A DNA stretch of 64,000 bases from an uncultured Alphaproteobacteria bacterium (GCA_944391495.1 CALXTU010000003.1:62001-126000); one strand, 5' to 3'. Positions 1 to 7,904 are shown, counted from the first letter of the stretch. Program-made: numbers and translations. The notes: generated from the sequence alone by a model not told the origin.

Positions 1-719
1 TGGTTTTTGTTTTCATAGCGGCTGTCGTCAGTTAAAATCAGAATGTTCTGCGCATCGGCAACGTTGTAAATGTTCTTGGAAGAATCATTGATATCGTTGT
101 GATTGTCGGTGTTGTTAAACGCATTGTCGATGTCGGTAAAGCCGTAAGATATTTTATGATCAATCATTGCACTGACATGCATGGCATCAACGGCATTTTT
201 GTCGGCGCATTGTTCTATGGTTATCAGGCCGAGGTTATGATTTTGGGTAATCTGACTTTCCCGGCCTTTGCCGCAATAAAGATTGTTGATTGCAACGGCA
301 TCTATCGCATGTAAATAATCATAAGCCGGCGTATGACGCTCCGGCTCCTGCTCGCGAAAGCGCTGGTGAAACAAAAACGAATCGTCAACGGCATTGTCCT
401 GCCGCCGCGCCCGGTTATAACCTTCGCGGTCGTATTCCCAGAGGCTTTTGGTCAGCAGATCCTGCCCTTCATGCGCTATGATCTTGAAATCTTTTTTTTG
501 TTCTTTGGCATAGCGGATAAGCATCAAAAGATTATCCCGCATCAACGCCCGGTAATTGCGGATGGTATCGGGAACTTCCTCAAGGTTTAAGATGCGTTCT
601 TCTTTGGTGTAGGGGTTGTAGTGGTGAAAACCATACAACCCGGCACCGGCTTTTACGGCAGGTATCAGCAACAGAACGGCAGTCAGAAACGCCGAGAATA
701 TTTTTTTACGTGACGACAT
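1..719 (-). CDS. Secreted protein of unknown function, possibly COG2342/GH114-like (partial)
   Basis: The frame opens with ATG at 719 and stays open to the window edge, so the C-terminus is missing. I see 239 residues. It begins with a clear signal peptide: basic MSSRKK, a hydrophobic core over residues 7-22, then a small-residue cleavage region near AKAGAG. The mature part is hydrophilic and starts GLYGFHHYNP, followed by stretches such as FKIIAHEGQDLL and HAIDAVAINNLYCGK. The style (a secreted alpha/beta domain with an 'I.. ..GQ.LL' strand) recalls the COG2342/TM1410 family near glycoside hydrolase family 114, but catalytic residues cannot be checked in the truncated part. The ATG lies 14 bp inside the 3' end of pgm, so the two are probably co-transcribed and translationally coupled. 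That the gene is real is well supported; the function is a guess. Confidence 0.7.
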   Translation of the reverse strand, partial: MSSRKKIFSAFLTAVLLLIPAVKAGAGLYGFHHYNPYTKEERILNLEEVPDTIRNYRALMRDNLLMLIRYAKEQKKDFKIIAHEGQDLLTKSLWEYDREGYNRARRQDNAVDDSFLFHQRFREQEPERHTPAYDYLHAIDAVAINNLYCGKGRESQITQNHNLGLITIEQCADKNAVDAMHVSAMIDHKISYGFTDIDNAFNNTDNHNDINDSSKNIYNVADAQNILILTDDSRYENKN

Positions 720-2328
720 CGGCCTGGTGTTTTCCCGTCCTTTCAGGAATTTCCGCAACATCAAGAGCTATCTTGGCCAGAGGCGAAACCATATCCAGCG
801 GATTTTGCAAGATGTCTTTATCGGCAAAACGCTCCAGATAAACGCGAATGGTGGCGCCGGACGAACCGGTGCCGGACAGACGATAGACAATACGTGAACC
901 GTCGGTAAAATAAATAATTAAACCGTTTTTGGTTGTCGAACCGTCAACCGGATCATGATAGATAAAGGGTTTGGCTTCGCGGATTACGAAAGTGCCGTAG
1001 ATTTTGTCTTTGAGCGAGGGCAGACGATTTTCCAAATCGGCCATCAGTTTATCGGCCACAGCGGTGTCCACTCCTTCAAAATCAAAACGGATATAATAGC
1101 TGCGACCGTATTTCTGCCAATGTTCGGTTGTTATCTGTTCAACGGTTTTGCCGGTTGCGGCCAAAATGCTGAGCCAGAACAAAACTGCCCAGATACCGTC
1201 TTTTTCGCGAATGTGCGACGAGCCGGTGCCGAAACTTTCCTCACCGCAGAAAGTGATGCGGCGGGAATCCATCAGGTTGACGAAATATTTCCAGCCGGTG
1301 GGAACTTCATAGTAGCCGATGTTATGCGCGGCGGCAACCCGGGCAACGGCGGTTGATGTTGCCGCCGACTTGGCAACACCGTAAATGCCTTTGCTGTAAT
1401 AAGGAATGAGTTTGAAGTTGTCGGTGATGATTGCCAGACTGTCGTTGGGCGTTACGAAGAAGCCTTTGCCGAGAATCATGTTGCGGTCGCCGTCGCCGTC
1501 ATTGGCTGCGCCGAAATCGGCTGCCTGATCGGAGAACATAAAATCAACCAGTTCTTTGGCATAAACCAGATTGGGATCGGGATGAAGCCCGCCAAAATCC
1601 GGTTTGGGAACGGCATTGACGACCGAACCTTTGGCCGCGCCGAGCAGATTTTCGAAAATTTCAACGGCATAGGGGCCGGTTACGGCGTTCATCGCATCAA
1701 AACGCATGGTAAATCCGTTGGCAAACATTTTTCTGATTGCCGGAAAGTCAAAAATTTTCTGCATCAGTTCGACATAGTCTTTAACCGGGTCGATAACATC
1801 AATTTCCATGCCGCAGTATTCCTGATGGCCGAGTTTTGACAAATCAATATCGGGACCGCTGCAGATTTTGTATTCGGATATTTTAAGGGTTTCCTGATAA
1901 ATCCGGTCGCTGACGGTGCTTGGAATTTGGCCGCCGGTTTCGTTGGAATATTTGATGCCGAAATCGCCGTTTGGGCCGCCGGGGTTATGTGATGCGGACA
2001 GGATAAAGCCGCCGTTCAGGTGATTTTGCAGAATGACGTTTGAACCGGCGGGTGTCGAGATAAAACCGTTTTGGCCGATGATGAGCTTTTTGACGCCGTT
2101 GGCGGCAGCCATTTTGATGATTTTCTGAATGGCAATGTTATTATAAAAACGTCCGTCGCCGCCAAGCAGAAAAACCTTGTCCCGCAGATCGCCGATGACG
2201 TTGAAAATGCTTTGCATGAAATTTTCGACATAATTTTCCTGCATGACGATTTTGGATTTGCGGCGCAGGCCGGCGGTACCCATTTTCTGGTCATTGTAGG
2301 GGGTTGTGTGTACGGTCGTAATCATCAT
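706..2328 (-). CDS. pgm: Phosphoglucomutase (alpha-D-glucose phosphate specific)
   Basis: This 540-residue protein interconverts glucose-1-phosphate and glucose-6-phosphate, linking glycolysis to glycogen and sugar-nucleotide synthesis in the cytoplasm. All hallmarks of the alpha-D-phosphohexomutase family are visible: N-terminal GTAGLRR near residue 17, the phosphoserine loop SASHNP at 111-116 with Ser113 as phosphocarrier, the metal loop DGDGDR at 277-282, the sugar-specificity loop GEESFGTGSSH at 362-372, and the phosphate-binding loop RLSGTGSSGATIR at 483-495. Length matches the eukaryote-like Pgm branch common in alphaproteobacteria (about 540). The start ATG is preceded by an AAGGAG ribosome binding site. 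It lies 102 bp downstream of mipZ on the same strand and overlaps the start of the secreted-protein gene after it. Confidence 0.97.
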   Translation of the reverse strand: MMITTVHTTPYNDQKMGTAGLRRKSKIVMQENYVENFMQSIFNVIGDLRDKVFLLGGDGRFYNNIAIQKIIKMAAANGVKKLIIGQNGFISTPAGSNVILQNHLNGGFILSASHNPGGPNGDFGIKYSNETGGQIPSTVSDRIYQETLKISEYKICSGPDIDLSKLGHQEYCGMEIDVIDPVKDYVELMQKIFDFPAIRKMFANGFTMRFDAMNAVTGPYAVEIFENLLGAAKGSVVNAVPKPDFGGLHPDPNLVYAKELVDFMFSDQAADFGAANDGDGDRNMILGKGFFVTPNDSLAIITDNFKLIPYYSKGIYGVAKSAATSTAVARVAAAHNIGYYEVPTGWKYFVNLMDSRRITFCGEESFGTGSSHIREKDGIWAVLFWLSILAATGKTVEQITTEHWQKYGRSYYIRFDFEGVDTAVADKLMADLENRLPSLKDKIYGTFVIREAKPFIYHDPVDGSTTKNGLIIYFTDGSRIVYRLSGTGSSGATIRVYLERFADKDILQNPLDMVSPLAKIALDVAEIPERTGKHQADVVT

Positions 2329-2430
2329 ATCTCCTTAAAGCTGTTTGTATAAGCATATTCAAGCTGCCGATTGTTTATAATCTATCATCAGCAGGCTGAA
2401 AAACAAGAACTATGACAAAGTTATCAGCAT

Positions 2431-3222
2431 TTAAGGGAAAATAAATTCGGCCAGATCCGTCAGTTCCATTTTGGCAGCCAGATGAGACATGGTCATTCGG
2501 CGGTGCAGTTCTTCTCGCGTCAGGTCAAGGACGGTGAGGCCGTCCAAAAAAAGCTCTTTATAAATGACTCGGTCTTTGAGGCCCGGCGTGAACCGGAAAC
2601 CGTATAGTTTGGCCAGATTTTCAAGTTTGGCGAAAACAATATTTTTGTTGTTTGAGCGAATCGGCGAAATTTTATTGCCGCAAACGACCCAGTTCAGATA
2701 CGGAAGGCCTTTGGCCGCCAGACTTTTTTTAGCTTCCCAGACAAATTCGGCGTAATGACCGGCATGTAAAATTTCGCCGGTGTCGGGATCAAAGTCGGCA
2801 ATGGCCGACAGGTCGACCAAACTGTCCGTAATCGGCGTAATCAGGGTATGGGGATATTGATGCGCCAGTTCAAACAAATAGTTTTTGCTGCCGGGCGTAT
2901 CAATAATAACGGCATCAAATTTTGTGCTTAATTCGGCAATCAGGTTCGAGATCTCGGAACAATTGGCTTCATCAGGCAGCGGTTCAAAAATATAGTGCAC
3001 GGGAGTCGGAAGGCTGATATTGTTTTTAGCGCAGAAAGAACGGCGGTTGGCAATATATTTTGACAGCGATCCCTGGCGGCCGTCAAGGTCAATGACCGCT
3101 ATTTTAAAGTTTTCCAGCAATAATTTGACGGCTAAGTGCATGGCAAGCGTTGATTTGCCGGTGCCGCCTTTTTCATTGCCGATAACGATGATGTGGGCTT
3201 TTGAATTGGATATGTCGCTCAT
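2431..3222 (-). CDS. mipZ: MipZ, ParA-type division-plane positioning ATPase
   Basis: This 263-residue P-loop ATPase belongs to the ParA/MinD superfamily. The N-terminus carries the deviant Walker A motif GNEKGGTGKST (residues 15-25), followed by AVIDLDGRQ (about 42-50) and the switch region IIDTPG near 105-110. The segment ENR-like 'IANRRSF...NNISLPTP' after the Walker A region is characteristic of MipZ rather than ParA or Soj. In alphaproteobacteria MipZ forms a bipolar gradient with ParB and inhibits FtsZ polymerisation away from midcell; that role is transferred from Caulobacter. The start codon overlaps the stop of the upstream carboxypeptidase gene by 4 bp (ATGA), so the two are translationally coupled. 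Pairing a SPOR-domain peptidoglycan enzyme with a division regulator is functionally sensible. Confidence 0.93.
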   Translation of the reverse strand: MSDISNSKAHIIVIGNEKGGTGKSTLAMHLAVKLLLENFKIAVIDLDGRQGSLSKYIANRRSFCAKNNISLPTPVHYIFEPLPDEANCSEISNLIAELSTKFDAVIIDTPGSKNYLFELAHQYPHTLITPITDSLVDLSAIADFDPDTGEILHAGHYAEFVWEAKKSLAAKGLPYLNWVVCGNKISPIRSNNKNIVFAKLENLAKLYGFRFTPGLKDRVIYKELFLDGLTVLDLTREELHRRMTMSHLAAKMELTDLAEFIFP

Positions 3223-4400
3223 TTGTCCGCCAGTGCCAGTTGTTGTTCATCAGAATAAGGTGCGGCTACGACAATACACGACTTGTTGGCTCTTTTCAAA
3301 CTATAACAAGTTTTATCCGCCTCATTTTTTGACAATCCTGTCAGCTGAGAACGATAAACGATTGCCGCGCCTTTGGTTGCAGGTTCGATATTGATTTCGG
3401 TTTTCTGTGCATAAGGAAGGTGAATGTGGCTTTGAACATCAAGAGCATAATTGCGTGCCTTGATGTAATTGGAAAAAGCACCGATCTGGATTGCCCAGTT
3501 TTCATCTTTTCCGCTTTCATCTGAGGATAAAGCAGGAATTTCAAGCCGAGCCGTCATCCGGTGCGGCTGTGAATTTTCCCGGCTTATTTTTTTCAAGCCG
3601 GAATTCATCAATTGCGCAATTTTATAATCGCGGTTTTTGACGCTGTCATGTCCCATGGTTACAGCAATAACCCGTCTTCCGTCGCGTTCAGCCGAAGTGA
3701 CAATATTAAATCCGGCGGCCGAAGTATAGCCTGTTTTCATGCCATCGGCTCCGGCAAATTTTTTTAAGAGATGATTGTGGGTGTAATAGGTTTTGCCTTT
3801 ATAGGTAAATTTCGGTGCGGAAAACAAATCATAGTACTCAGGAAAATGGTGATAAACGGCGCTTCCTAGAATGGCCATGTCACGGGCGGTGGTTTTTTGT
3901 TCACGGTTGGGAAGCCCCGATGCGTTTTTGAAAATGGTATTTTTCATTCCGAGTTCCCGGGCCGTTTGCGTCATCAGCTCGGCAAACTCGGCTTCACTGC
4001 CGGCCAGATTTTCGGCCAGAACCGAGGCGCAGTCATTGGCGGATTTGATAATCATGGCCATGACGGCATCTTTGACGGCAATGGTTTCACCGGGTTTCAG
4101 GCCAAGACGGGAAGGCTCCCGGTTGGCGGCACGGCGGGAAATTTTAAGCTGATCGTCCGGTTTTATGTCGCCTTTTTCAAGAGCGCTGAAAGTGATATAA
4201 AGCGTCATCAGTTTGGTCAGAGAGGCTGGATAGCGCCGTTCGTCAGCATTGGAGGAAGCAATGACTTCACCGGATAATGCATCAATGACGATGGACGAGG
4301 TTGTTCGTTTGCGGGCGGCCTGCGCCGACGAAGTGCAGCCTAGTGCAAAAATTGTCAGGATATATATCAAAATTTTCCAATGAAAAAATTTGAATTTCAT
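3219..4400 (-). CDS. D-alanyl-D-alanine carboxypeptidase (PBP5/DacF type) with C-terminal SPOR domain
   Basis: This 393-residue penicillin-binding protein trims the terminal D-Ala of peptidoglycan pentapeptides in the periplasm. The three catalytic boxes of peptidase family S11 are present: SLTK at 60-63 (nucleophile Ser60, Lys63), SAN at 120-122 and KTG at 222-224. Residues 1-28 form a signal peptide. Its end (ALGC then SAQA) allows either signal peptidase I cleavage after AQA or a weak lipobox at Cys22. The C-terminal ~80 residues (from WAIQIGAFSNYIKA, about 305) form a SPOR domain, which binds denuded septal glycan. Peptidase plus SPOR fusions are typical of alphaproteobacteria. It is the first gene of an operon with mipZ (4-bp overlap). 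Confidence 0.95.
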   Translation of the reverse strand: MKFKFFHWKILIYILTIFALGCTSSAQAARKRTTSSIVIDALSGEVIASSNADERRYPASLTKLMTLYITFSALEKGDIKPDDQLKISRRAANREPSRLGLKPGETIAVKDAVMAMIIKSANDCASVLAENLAGSEAEFAELMTQTARELGMKNTIFKNASGLPNREQKTTARDMAILGSAVYHHFPEYYDLFSAPKFTYKGKTYYTHNHLLKKFAGADGMKTGYTSAAGFNIVTSAERDGRRVIAVTMGHDSVKNRDYKIAQLMNSGLKKISRENSQPHRMTARLEIPALSSDESGKDENWAIQIGAFSNYIKARNYALDVQSHIHLPYAQKTEINIEPATKGAAIVYRSQLTGLSKNEADKTCYSLKRANKSCIVVAAPYSDEQQLALADK

Positions 4401-4494
4401 ATTATTATCCTTGGTGGAAATATTTCATTACGATTCAGGATAAGCAAAAAAAGAAAATAAATTATTAATGCCAGAAAATTTTTGTAAATTTAGC

Positions 4495-4523
4495 TTGACT
4501 TTGATGAGGTTTGCCGTTAAAAA
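4495..4523 (+). promoter_or_regulatory. Predicted sigma70 promoter of tRNA-His
   Basis: A -35 box TTGACT (4495-4500) is followed by a 17-bp spacer and a -10-like TAAAAA (4518-4523). The tRNA begins 16 bp downstream, consistent with a short 5' leader. The match is by consensus only. Confidence 0.55.
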
Positions 4524-4538
4524 GCAACTGAATTTGAT

Positions 4539-4616
4539 GGCGGATTTAGCTCAGTTGGTTAGAGCGCTGGTTTGTGGTACCAGATGTCGTGAGTTCGAGT
4601 CTCATAATCCGCCCCA
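4539..4616 (+). tRNA. tRNA-His (GTG)
   Basis: A full cloverleaf can be folded. The acceptor stem GCGGATT pairs with AATCCGC. There is an extra G(-1) at 4539 opposite C73, the identity element of histidine tRNA. The D arm is GCTC..GAGC, the anticodon loop TTGTGGT has GTG at positions 34-36, and the T arm carries TTCGAGT. The CCA end is encoded (4614-4616). Confidence 0.97.
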
Positions 4617-4620
4617 TAAA

Positions 4621-4648
4621 AAACCGCCTTTTCGGGCGGTTTTTTTGT
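4621..4648 (+). terminator. Rho-independent terminator of tRNA-His
   Basis: A hairpin AAACCGCC / GGGCGGTTT with a TTTTC loop is followed by a run of T immediately after the tRNA. Confidence 0.85.
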
Positions 4649-4772
4649 TGATAAATATAGTGCCGCGTATTTTGGTAAAAGTTTTTGCAAAAACAGGGTT
4701 GTCTTTTGTCTGAAATCAGGTTAATTGTTGAACATATCCTGATTTTTTTAGTAATTATTAATTCGTAAACCT

Positions 4773-5549
4773 ATGAAATTTTACCTAAAATTTGGAAAGA
4801 ACCGGAGATGCAGGCTTTGGTTGAAATGGCAAAACCGCAACCTTCGGAAGTATTCTCAAAAGTATGTCGTTGCTTATTATGAAAGTGATAAGCGCGGTGA
4901 TTTGAGGATTGTTTCGTTGATGAATCTGTTGCAAAACGCGGCTCAAGAACATGCATTGCGCCAGGGAGTCGGAATCGGCTTTATGTCGGTGAAATTGCGG
5001 GCATGGATGACAACGAGATATGCCATCAAGATTATTCGAATGCCCAGAGTTGATGAGAAAATCAATATTCTGACCTGGATTTCGGACAGAAACCGGTTGG
5101 CGGCCATTCGGGAATTTTTGATTAAAGATGCCAAAGGCAACAGTTTGGTTGAGGCCGTGAGTAAATGGGTGTTGGTTGACCTTTCAACAAAAAAAATTGT
5201 TGATATCCCGCCAATGCCGATATGGCACAGAAGTTTGTTTCCGGCAACTTTTCCCCACGGCAGCGTGAAAAGAGAGGATTACAGCAAATCTTTTGCCGTG
5301 TGTTATGACAATATTGATGTCAACCAACACGTCAATAATTCGTTGTATCCTTTATGGGCCAGTGAAAGCGTCGATCAGGCTTTCAGAGCGGATCATTCGT
5401 TGAGCGAGGTTATTATTTCGTTCAAAAAAGAGGCCGTTTATGGTGAAGATGTTGTGGTTACGACACAACAGGACGGTCTTAAAACTACTCACCGGATTGC
5501 ATCAAAAAAAGGCGAAGAACATGCCAAGGTGACGATTAAATGGAATTGA
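4773..5549 (+). CDS. Acyl-ACP thioesterase (PF01643 type); start uncertain
   Basis: The protein has two tandem hot-dog domains of the FatA/FatB-type acyl-ACP thioesterase family, which releases free fatty acids from acyl carrier protein. Domain 1 runs from YVVAYYESD through SKWVLVDLSTKKIVDIP. Domain 2 carries the signature DNIDVNQHVNNSLY with the conserved Asn/His pair, around residue 180 of the open frame. The first ~28 residues (MKFYLKFGKNRRC...) are unlike any thioesterase N-terminus. A different frame beginning ATG at 4808 reads MQALVEMAKPQPSEVFSK and would join the domain perfectly if one A were removed from the AAAA run at 4858-4861. I therefore suspect a 1-nt frameshift (error or real), or a start further downstream. 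A strong palindromic terminator follows. The neighbour mutT is convergent. Confidence 0.85.
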   Translation: MKFYLKFGKNRRCRLWLKWQNRNLRKYSQKYVVAYYESDKRGDLRIVSLMNLLQNAAQEHALRQGVGIGFMSVKLRAWMTTRYAIKIIRMPRVDEKINILTWISDRNRLAAIREFLIKDAKGNSLVEAVSKWVLVDLSTKKIVDIPPMPIWHRSLFPATFPHGSVKREDYSKSFAVCYDNIDVNQHVNNSLYPLWASESVDQAFRADHSLSEVIISFKKEAVYGEDVVVTTQQDGLKTTHRIASKKGEEHAKVTIKWN

Positions 5550-5554
5550 TCCGA

Positions 5555-5592
5555 CGCCCTTACAGAAATTTCTGTAAGGGCGGCAAATTTTT
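5555..5592. terminator. Bidirectional terminator between thioesterase gene and mutT
   Basis: A perfect 28-bp palindrome (two 14-nt arms, CGCCCTTACAGAAA and its complement, 5555-5582) is followed by a T-run at 5588-5592. It separates two convergent genes. Confidence 0.75.
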
Positions 5593-5989
5593 AAACCGCT
5601 GTTTTTTTGAGGATATCAAGCAGTTCTATGTCGGCATCAGCAAACTTATAGTTGTCAAGTTCGTTTTGGGATACCCATGCCGTTTCAACATGCTCGTTGT
5701 CAATAATCGGAGCCGACGGATTTTTCATCCGGGCTTTGAACAAGTTGATTTCAACTTCGGCAAAATCATAAATATGAGTTGTGCGGGCGATAAAGTCGCC
5801 GATGTCGGTATCTATGTGAAGTTCTTCGCGAAGTTCCCGACGCAAGGCCTCGGGCAGAGTTTCGCCGGCTTCCGGTTTACCGCCGGGAAATTCCCAGACC
5901 AGAGGCGGTAATTTGTTTGCCGGTCGTTTGGCAATAAAAAGTTTATGATCCTTAATTAATGCCGCGGCAGCGACGGTGATTTTCTTCAT
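5591..5989 (-). CDS. mutT: Nudix hydrolase, MutT-type 8-oxo-dGTP diphosphatase
   Basis: This 132-residue cytosolic protein has an intact Nudix box. Gly37 starts the motif, Glu43 follows after five residues, and the REL.EE core lies at 51-56 (R51, E52, E55, E56). WEFPGGK before the box is typical of MutT and its close relatives, which cleave oxidised dGTP to keep it out of DNA. The length matches E. coli MutT (129). Some CTP pyrophosphohydrolases share this layout, so the exact substrate is inferred. It is monocistronic, convergent with the thioesterase gene, and ends in the shared palindromic terminator. Confidence 0.9.
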   Translation of the reverse strand: MKKITVAAAALIKDHKLFIAKRPANKLPPLVWEFPGGKPEAGETLPEALRRELREELHIDTDIGDFIARTTHIYDFAEVEINLFKARMKNPSAPIIDNEHVETAWVSQNELDNYKFADADIELLDILKKTAV

Positions 5990-6094
5990 GATACAGAAAC
6001 TCCGATATGTTTTGCTTAATTATTATCCTTTTACTTGAAGAGTCAAATATTTTTACATATAATGCAAGATATTAAACCGAGCGGAGGAAAAGAG

Positions 6095-6745
6095 GTGAAA
6101 AAGCGGTACTTTTTACTGTCAGTGTTGTTCTGGGGGATATGTGGCGGCGATAATGCCTATGCCGGGTTGGGAATGAAAATTCTGCCTGTGGGGGAAGAAC
6201 CTAAAACTATATTGGAAATTGAAAAGGAGCAGCGGGCGGCAGAGGAGGCGGCTCAGGCTCAGAATACGGCAGAGGCCGTTCGGCAGATTAATGACGGACA
6301 AGGACAGTCAGGCGCATTTGCGGAGCCAGAATCGGTGGCTGCGGCAGATGATCAGGCGGAAAATGCCGACAGCGGTTTGATGAGTAATAAAGAACGCCGT
6401 CTGATGAAGAGACGGCAGGAAATTGCCGAGGAACGAGCCAGAGAAACCAGCCGATTTAAGAAAAAGGCCATCGCTAATACCGAAGCGCGGGAAGAAAAAT
6501 ATGAGGAAATAATGAAACGCAAACAGGAAAAAGCTTCGCGTTTCCAAAAAGCGGCCATGGAAGAAGCCGAGAAAGAAAAAGAAGAGGCCATAAAAAAGGC
6601 GCAGGAACCATCGGAATCACGGTTTACCGAGAAGGCTAAAAAAAGAGCCGAGGAAAGGGCCAGAAAACGTGAGGAAAAGCAAAAAAGGCTGCGGCGGAAT
6701 CGAAAAAAAGAAGCTTTGGAACAGCAGGCAGAGCAAATAGAATGA
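6095..6745 (+). CDS. Secreted, highly charged coiled-coil protein of unknown function
   Basis: I start this at GTG 6095, not at the upstream in-frame ATG 6035. A GGAGG box at 6083-6087 lies 7 nt before the GTG, and translation from there gives a clean signal peptide (KKRYFLLSVLFWGICGGDNAYA). The mature part, about 195 residues, is dominated by Glu, Lys, Arg and Ala in heptad-like runs such as KKAIANTEAREEKYEE and RAEERARKREEKQ, so it should be a long periplasmic alpha-helix or coiled coil. I recognise no domain. It stands alone, and its 3' end runs straight into the tandem-repeat region. The function is unknown; a structural or envelope-spacer role is possible but unproven. Confidence 0.75.
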   Translation: MKKRYFLLSVLFWGICGGDNAYAGLGMKILPVGEEPKTILEIEKEQRAAEEAAQAQNTAEAVRQINDGQGQSGAFAEPESVAAADDQAENADSGLMSNKERRLMKRRQEIAEERARETSRFKKKAIANTEAREEKYEEIMKRKQEKASRFQKAAMEEAEKEKEEAIKKAQEPSESRFTEKAKKRAEERARKREEKQKRLRRNRKKEALEQQAEQIE

Positions 6746-6777
6746 TTCAATGTATCAATCCAAAAAAAATACCCTTA

Positions 6778-7105
6778 ACGGGGCATTTTTTTATTGGCTC
6801 TTGTTTCGTAAGTTTCGCGATTTTATCGCTCAACAACTGCACTTCGGTCAAAGCATTTATAACAACGGCTTTAGTTGCTATCGCTGTCTTCGCCGTTTAA
6901 CAAATACTTTTCAGCCAATAAAAAAATACCCTCAATAGGGTATTTTTTTATTGACTGCGCTACATGGATTGTGCGCGCGGCGGTTGCCACGGCGCACCCC
7001 GCAGGGGCTGACGCGTTCTCGCCGCCACAAAATACGGCGGCTCGAATCCGAACCACCTATCGTGGTTCTCATCCGATGTATTAATCCAATAAAAAAATGC
7101 CCTCG
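6778..7105. repeat. Tandem repeat unit, copy 1 (328 bp)
   Basis: The first of two identical 328-bp units. It holds, in order: the right arm of a terminator palindrome (core GGGGCA), 115 bp of unique sequence, a second palindrome (core TACCC/GGGTA) around 6913-6950, a stretch TGCGCTACATGGATT copied from the 3' end of tRNA-Gln at 6955-6969, a GC-rich structured block, CGAACCAC (the next piece of the tRNA), and the left arm of the next palindrome. Short open frames inside have no ribosome binding sites, so I do not call genes. This and copy 2 fill the gap between 6745 and the tRNA. Confidence 0.9.
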
Positions 7106-7433
7106 ACGGGGCATTTTTTTATTGGCTCTTGTTTCGTAAGTTTCGCGATTTTATCGCTCAACAACTGCACTTCGGTCAAAGCATTTATAACAACGGCTTT
7201 AGTTGCTATCGCTGTCTTCGCCGTTTAACAAATACTTTTCAGCCAATAAAAAAATACCCTCAATAGGGTATTTTTTTATTGACTGCGCTACATGGATTGT
7301 GCGCGCGGCGGTTGCCACGGCGCACCCCGCAGGGGCTGACGCGTTCTCGCCGCCACAAAATACGGCGGCTCGAATCCGAACCACCTATCGTGGTTCTCAT
7401 CCGATGTATTAATCCAATAAAAAAATGCCCTCG
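7106..7433. repeat. Tandem repeat unit, copy 2 (328 bp)
   Basis: The second unit, identical to copy 1 at an offset of 328 bp. It is followed by a third terminator half and then by the true tRNA-Gln gene, so the array abuts the 3' end of that tRNA. Confidence 0.9.
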
Positions 7434-7452
7434 ACGGGGCATTTTTTTATTG
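7413..7452. terminator. Palindromic terminator downstream of tRNA-Gln
   Basis: Arms CCAATAAAAAAATGCCC and GGGGCATTTTTTTATTGG form a hairpin flanked by A and T runs on both sides, so it can act in either direction. For the minus-strand tRNA-Gln it lies immediately after the CCA end. Near-identical copies lie around 6757-6795 (hybrid arms), 6913-6950, 7085-7125 and 7241-7280. Confidence 0.8.
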
Positions 7453-7524
7453 GCTGCGCTACATGGATTCGAACCACGATTAACGGAGTCAGAGTCCGCT
7501 GTCCTACCATTAGACGATAGCGCA
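7451..7524 (-). tRNA. tRNA-Gln (CTG)
   Basis: On the minus strand the acceptor TGCGCTA pairs with TAGCGCA. The anticodon loop CTCTGAC has CTG at 34-36, the T loop is GTTCGAATC, the discriminator is G, and CCA is encoded (7451-7453). The layout matches bacterial glutamine tRNA. Confidence 0.95.
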
Positions 7525-7603
7525 ATAAGCAGGATTGAGTGATTGTATATAACAATTCATTTTAAAATGCAATCCTAATTTTAAAAAATTTTTAATTAAA
7601 AAT

Positions 7604-7628
7604 GAACCTTTGACGTTTTACTATCGTT
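7604..7628 (+). promoter_or_regulatory. Predicted ECF sigma promoter, probably autoregulated
   Basis: GAAC (7604-7607) and CGTT (7625-7628) are separated by 17 bp. This is the GGAAC-N16/17-CGTT layout of many ECF-type promoters, and it lies 24 bp before the first gene of a cluster that encodes an ECF sigma factor. Autoregulation is the usual arrangement and is inferred here. Confidence 0.55.
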
Positions 7629-7652
7629 TTAAGTGGTATGAAAGGAGGAACA

Positions 7653-7904
7653 ATGCAGGATATTTCCGATTTACTCAAAGAAGCCAAGCCGTTGTATTTT
7701 GCCCGCAAAAAACGCAACAACCGGATTAAGGCCGGCTTTGCCGCCGTGGTCTGCATGCTGTTTGTTTTTGCCTTTTTGCCGCAAAAACAAACACCTGAAA
7801 ATCTGTATTATTGGGATTTGGGCTATACGGAAACCGAAACCAAAACTTATGTTGAAAATTTGGGGCTGCCGGTTGATGATTACGGGTTGCTTTTGGTGGG
7901 TTAA
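7653..7904 (+). CDS. Small single-pass membrane protein, candidate anti-sigma factor
   Basis: The start is ATG 7653, placed 4 nt after a strong AAGGAGG (7642-7648); an upstream in-frame ATG (7638) overlaps that site. The 83-residue product has a basic cytoplasmic N-terminus of about 27 residues (LLKEAKPLYFARKKRNNR), one transmembrane helix (about 28-46, AGFAAVVCMLFVFAFLP) and a short outer tail. Its stop codon is immediately followed by the ATG of the ECF sigma gene. Size, topology and position match minimal anti-sigma factors such as CnrY (95 residues, one helix), whose short cytosolic tail binds the sigma factor. I see no sequence homology that proves this. The function is inferred from context. 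Confidence 0.75.
   Translation: MQDISDLLKEAKPLYFARKKRNNRIKAGFAAVVCMLFVFAFLPQKQTPENLYYWDLGYTETETKTYVENLGLPVDDYGLLLVG

Noticed and set aside
6875..7412. Short ORFs of 60-87 codons inside the 328-bp repeats on both strands
   Set aside because: They recur only because the DNA is duplicated, have no ribosome binding sites and are interrupted by terminator palindromes.
6750..7450. Possible CRISPR array
   Set aside because: Only two long identical units, no short repeat/spacer periodicity and no cas genes nearby.
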